This document shows positions 6,439 to 8,353 of a stretch of 8,353 nt of DNA, in pieces. Position 1 is the stretch's first letter, and each line of letters opens with the position of its first letter. The translations under genes were made by a program, and so were the position numbers. The notes under the pieces were generated by a model. It was not told the origin of the DNA and searched no databases. It saw only the letters and a program-made list of their open reading frames with translations. The stretch is from Dehalococcoidia bacterium. Lineage in GTDB: Bacteria > Chloroflexota > Dehalococcoidia > Dehalococcoidales > CSSed11-197. The stretch spans positions 1-8,353 of the forward strand of contig PWTP01000067.1 in assembly GCA_003563865.1 (NCBI GenBank), given 5' to 3'.

Positions 6439-8353
6439 TTAAAGAGGGTCAGTAGAATCGTGTTTGCCCGGCCTGGTTCCTTCGTCGGCATCTTCATCCG
6501 AGCCCATTTCTTCCTGTAACTGTTCCATCAGACGGGCTGCCCTTGGGTAACCGATATGCAGCTTGCGTTGCAAAAATGAGGTAGAAATATTGCTGTGTTC
6601 TTCAGCCAGCTGTCTGGCTGAAGAAAGCAATGGGTCGCCAGGAGCCAGTGTTTCCTGGATTTTGCTGGAAGGCTCAAGAGAGGCTGCTTCACTAAGATTA
6701 AGGCCGGCTGCCTGTTCCTGTTTTTGCGTGCCCCAGAAGTAAACCAATCTCTCAACCTCGGGGTCTGATACAAAGCAGCCCTGAAGCCGTTTGGGCTTGG
6801 CCTCTTCGGTAGGCAGATACAACATATCACCGCGGCCAAGCAGTTTTTCAGCACCAATGCTGTCCAAGATTGTGCGGGAGTCTACTTGTGAGGTAACAGC
6901 AAAGCTGATTCGGGTGGGGAAGTTGGCTTTGATAAGGCCGGTAATAACATCAACCGAAGGCCGTTGAGTAGCTATTATCAGGTGTATTCCAACCGCACGG
7001 GCGAGTTGAGCTAGACGGCACAATATGTGTTCAACTTCAGCAAATCCGGTCATCAAAAGGTCGGCCAGCTCGTCAATAACCAGCACGATGTTGGGTATTC
7101 TTTCCTGTCTATCAACCTTCTTGTTGTAGCCTTCAAGATTACGGGCACTGGCTGAAGATAGTGCTTTATAGCGGCGGTCCATTTCCTGGTTGAGCCAGCG
7201 CAATGTGTTCAATGCCTTGTCTGTGTCAACCACAACCTGGGTAGCCAGATGGGGCAGGCTGTTAAACTGAACCATCTCTACCCGTTTGGGGTCTACAAGA
7301 ATAAACTTCAAATCAGCCGGAGAATTATACATGAGTAAACAGCATATAATGGCATTCAGGCATACCGTTTTGCCGCTACCGGTCGAACCTGCAACCAACA
7401 AGTGAGGCATCTTGGCCAGGTCTCCAGAAATGGCTTCACCGCCAGCGCCTTTACCTAATGCCAGAGCCAGATTAGATCTTCCGAGGATTTTCTGGAAGTT
7501 ATTACTTTCAATAACACTTCTTAAGCTGACCATTCCGAAACTGGTATTGGGAACCTCAATGCCTACCAATGCTTTACCGGGGATAGGAGCCTCGATGCGT
7601 ACTCCCGGAACTGCCAGTGCCAATGCCAGATTGTTACCCAAAGCGGTAATGCGTTCCACCTTAACCCTGGTTCTGGATACTTCCTCTTGACGGGTAACCA
7701 CTTTGCCGTCTTCGTCTCTGTCCTTAATCTCGCGGTAACGTCTGTCCCAGCCCGGTTCTACTCCGAATTGAGTGACAGTAGGCCCAGCATTTATCTGTAC
7801 AATTTTGCCTTCAACACCATAGCTTTCAAGGGCTTCTTCAATCAGCCGGGCACGCTGGCTGTTATCTACCTGGGCAAAATCAACCTCGGGGGCCAAATCA
7901 AGAATGTCTACTGGAGGGAGCTTCCAGCCATCAACCATCACCAGATCAGATGACTCTCCGTATTTACGCCAGACGCTCTGGGCAATCTGTCTCAAATCTC
8001 GGCCATCGTCCGTTTCTTTTGGTGTATCAGTTTTTTGAGGTAGTTTAACGGAGGCAGATGGTGAAGGTGTGGCCTGCTTTTTTGCCGGTACATCGGGGTA
8101 AACCTTGCCCGGATGTATCTCCGGTGGAATCAGTACAGATGGTGGTTTTATTGAATCTGCTGTGGAACCCCTATGTTTAGTAGTTTCGGGCGAGCTTACC
8201 GGAGGCAGACCTTGTCTGGTTACAGATGGAGGGTAATTAAATTGCAATTCTTCCTGAATAGCTTTCTGTGGCCTGGGTTTAGGGGGAGGAAGTTTGAACA
8301 AACTGACCATGCTTTTGGCAGTTTTCTTGATTCCTCTCCATGTCAGCGCCGGG
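6439..8353 (-). CDS. ftsK: DNA translocase FtsK/SpoIIIE, 5' end outside the window
   Basis: Hexameric ATPase at the division septum that pumps chromosomal DNA. Numbering from the Met at 8310: proline-rich linker (about 7-105), alpha/beta motor domains (about 106-530) with Walker A GSTGSGKT (308-315), DPKRVEM (340-346), Walker B VLVIDELADL (409-418) and ATQRP (447-451), then a C-terminal winged-helix gamma domain with STSFLQRKLHIGYPRAARLM (576-595) that reads oriented DNA signals. The Met at 8310 is unlikely to be the start. It has no ribosome binding site, and the frame continues without a stop to the window edge, encoding PALTWRGIKKTAKS, as expected after membrane helices. The membrane domain is therefore outside. 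Oddities are a charged insertion (about 186-216) after QFGVEP, which I associate with Chloroflexota proteins, and an acidic tail after residue 600. Confidence 0.96.
   Translation of the reverse strand, partial: PALTWRGIKKTAKSMVSLFKLPPPKPRPQKAIQEELQFNYPPSVTRQGLPPVSSPETTKHRGSTADSIKPPSVLIPPEIHPGKVYPDVPAKKQATPSPSASVKLPQKTDTPKETDDGRDLRQIAQSVWRKYGESSDLVMVDGWKLPPVDILDLAPEVDFAQVDNSQRARLIEEALESYGVEGKIVQINAGPTVTQFGVEPGWDRRYREIKDRDEDGKVVTRQEEVSRTRVKVERITALGNNLALALAVPGVRIEAPIPGKALVGIEVPNTSFGMVSLRSVIESNNFQKILGRSNLALALGKGAGGEAISGDLAKMPHLLVAGSTGSGKTVCLNAIICCLLMYNSPADLKFILVDPKRVEMVQFNSLPHLATQVVVDTDKALNTLRWLNQEMDRRYKALSSASARNLEGYNKKVDRQERIPNIVLVIDELADLLMTGFAEVEHILCRLAQLARAVGIHLIIATQRPSVDVITGLIKANFPTRISFAVTSQVDSRTILDSIGAEKLLGRGDMLYLPTEEAKPKRLQGCFVSDPEVERLVYFWGTQKQEQAAGLNLSEAASLEPSSKIQETLAPGDPLLSSARQLAEEHSNISTSFLQRKLHIGYPRAARLMEQLQEEMGSDEDADEGTRPGKHDSTDPL

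Noticed and set aside
1..8353. CRISPR arrays, insertion sequences, tRNA or rRNA genes, phage modules
   Set aside because: No regularly spaced repeats, transposase motifs, integrase motifs or RNA gene signatures were seen on either strand.

Overview
The window is ordinary bacterial chromosome and holds six recognisable housekeeping genes, one small unknown gene and one unknown exported protein. Base composition is moderate, mid-40s percent GC by eye. No phage, transposon, CRISPR or RNA gene is evident. The lineage is best guessed as Chloroflexota, possibly Dehalococcoidia. That rests on the FtsK motor, which carries a charged insertion after its QFGVEP motif as I recall it from Chloroflexota proteins, and on the overall style of the repair operon. 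Treat it as a moderate inference, since Clostridia-type genomes share parts of the gene order.

Left part (1-1741): a 360-base gene-free stretch contains a strong long hairpin, promoter-like hexamers and a repeat-bearing leader. It ends at a 57-residue unknown protein on the plus strand (361-534). That gene runs tail to tail into fmt (minus strand, TTG start at 1469), and the two stop codons share the palindrome CTAG. A 272-base divergent region separates fmt from the next operon and holds an inverted repeat and promoter candidates.

Middle (1742-5573): a tight plus-strand operon runs yebC, ruvC, ruvA, uvrB with gaps of 6, 1 and 6 bases. YebC is a TACO1-family translation or transcription factor. 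RuvC and RuvA belong to Holliday junction processing. UvrB is the damage-verifying helicase of nucleotide excision repair. The RuvB motor, the usual partner next to ruvA, is not in the window; uvrB occupies that position.

Right part (5574-8353): on the minus strand lie an unknown exported, cysteine-free protein (5665-6270), visibly more AT-rich than its neighbours and with its own promoter candidate, and upstream of it ftsK, the septal DNA translocase. The ftsK frame stays open to the right edge, so the gene is partial here. Its membrane domain and true start lie outside the window.

I found no convincing new biological system. The items most worth a second look are the unknown small gene with its structured leader, the AT-rich exported protein, the 17-base-pair hairpin at 62-110, and the acidic tail of FtsK.
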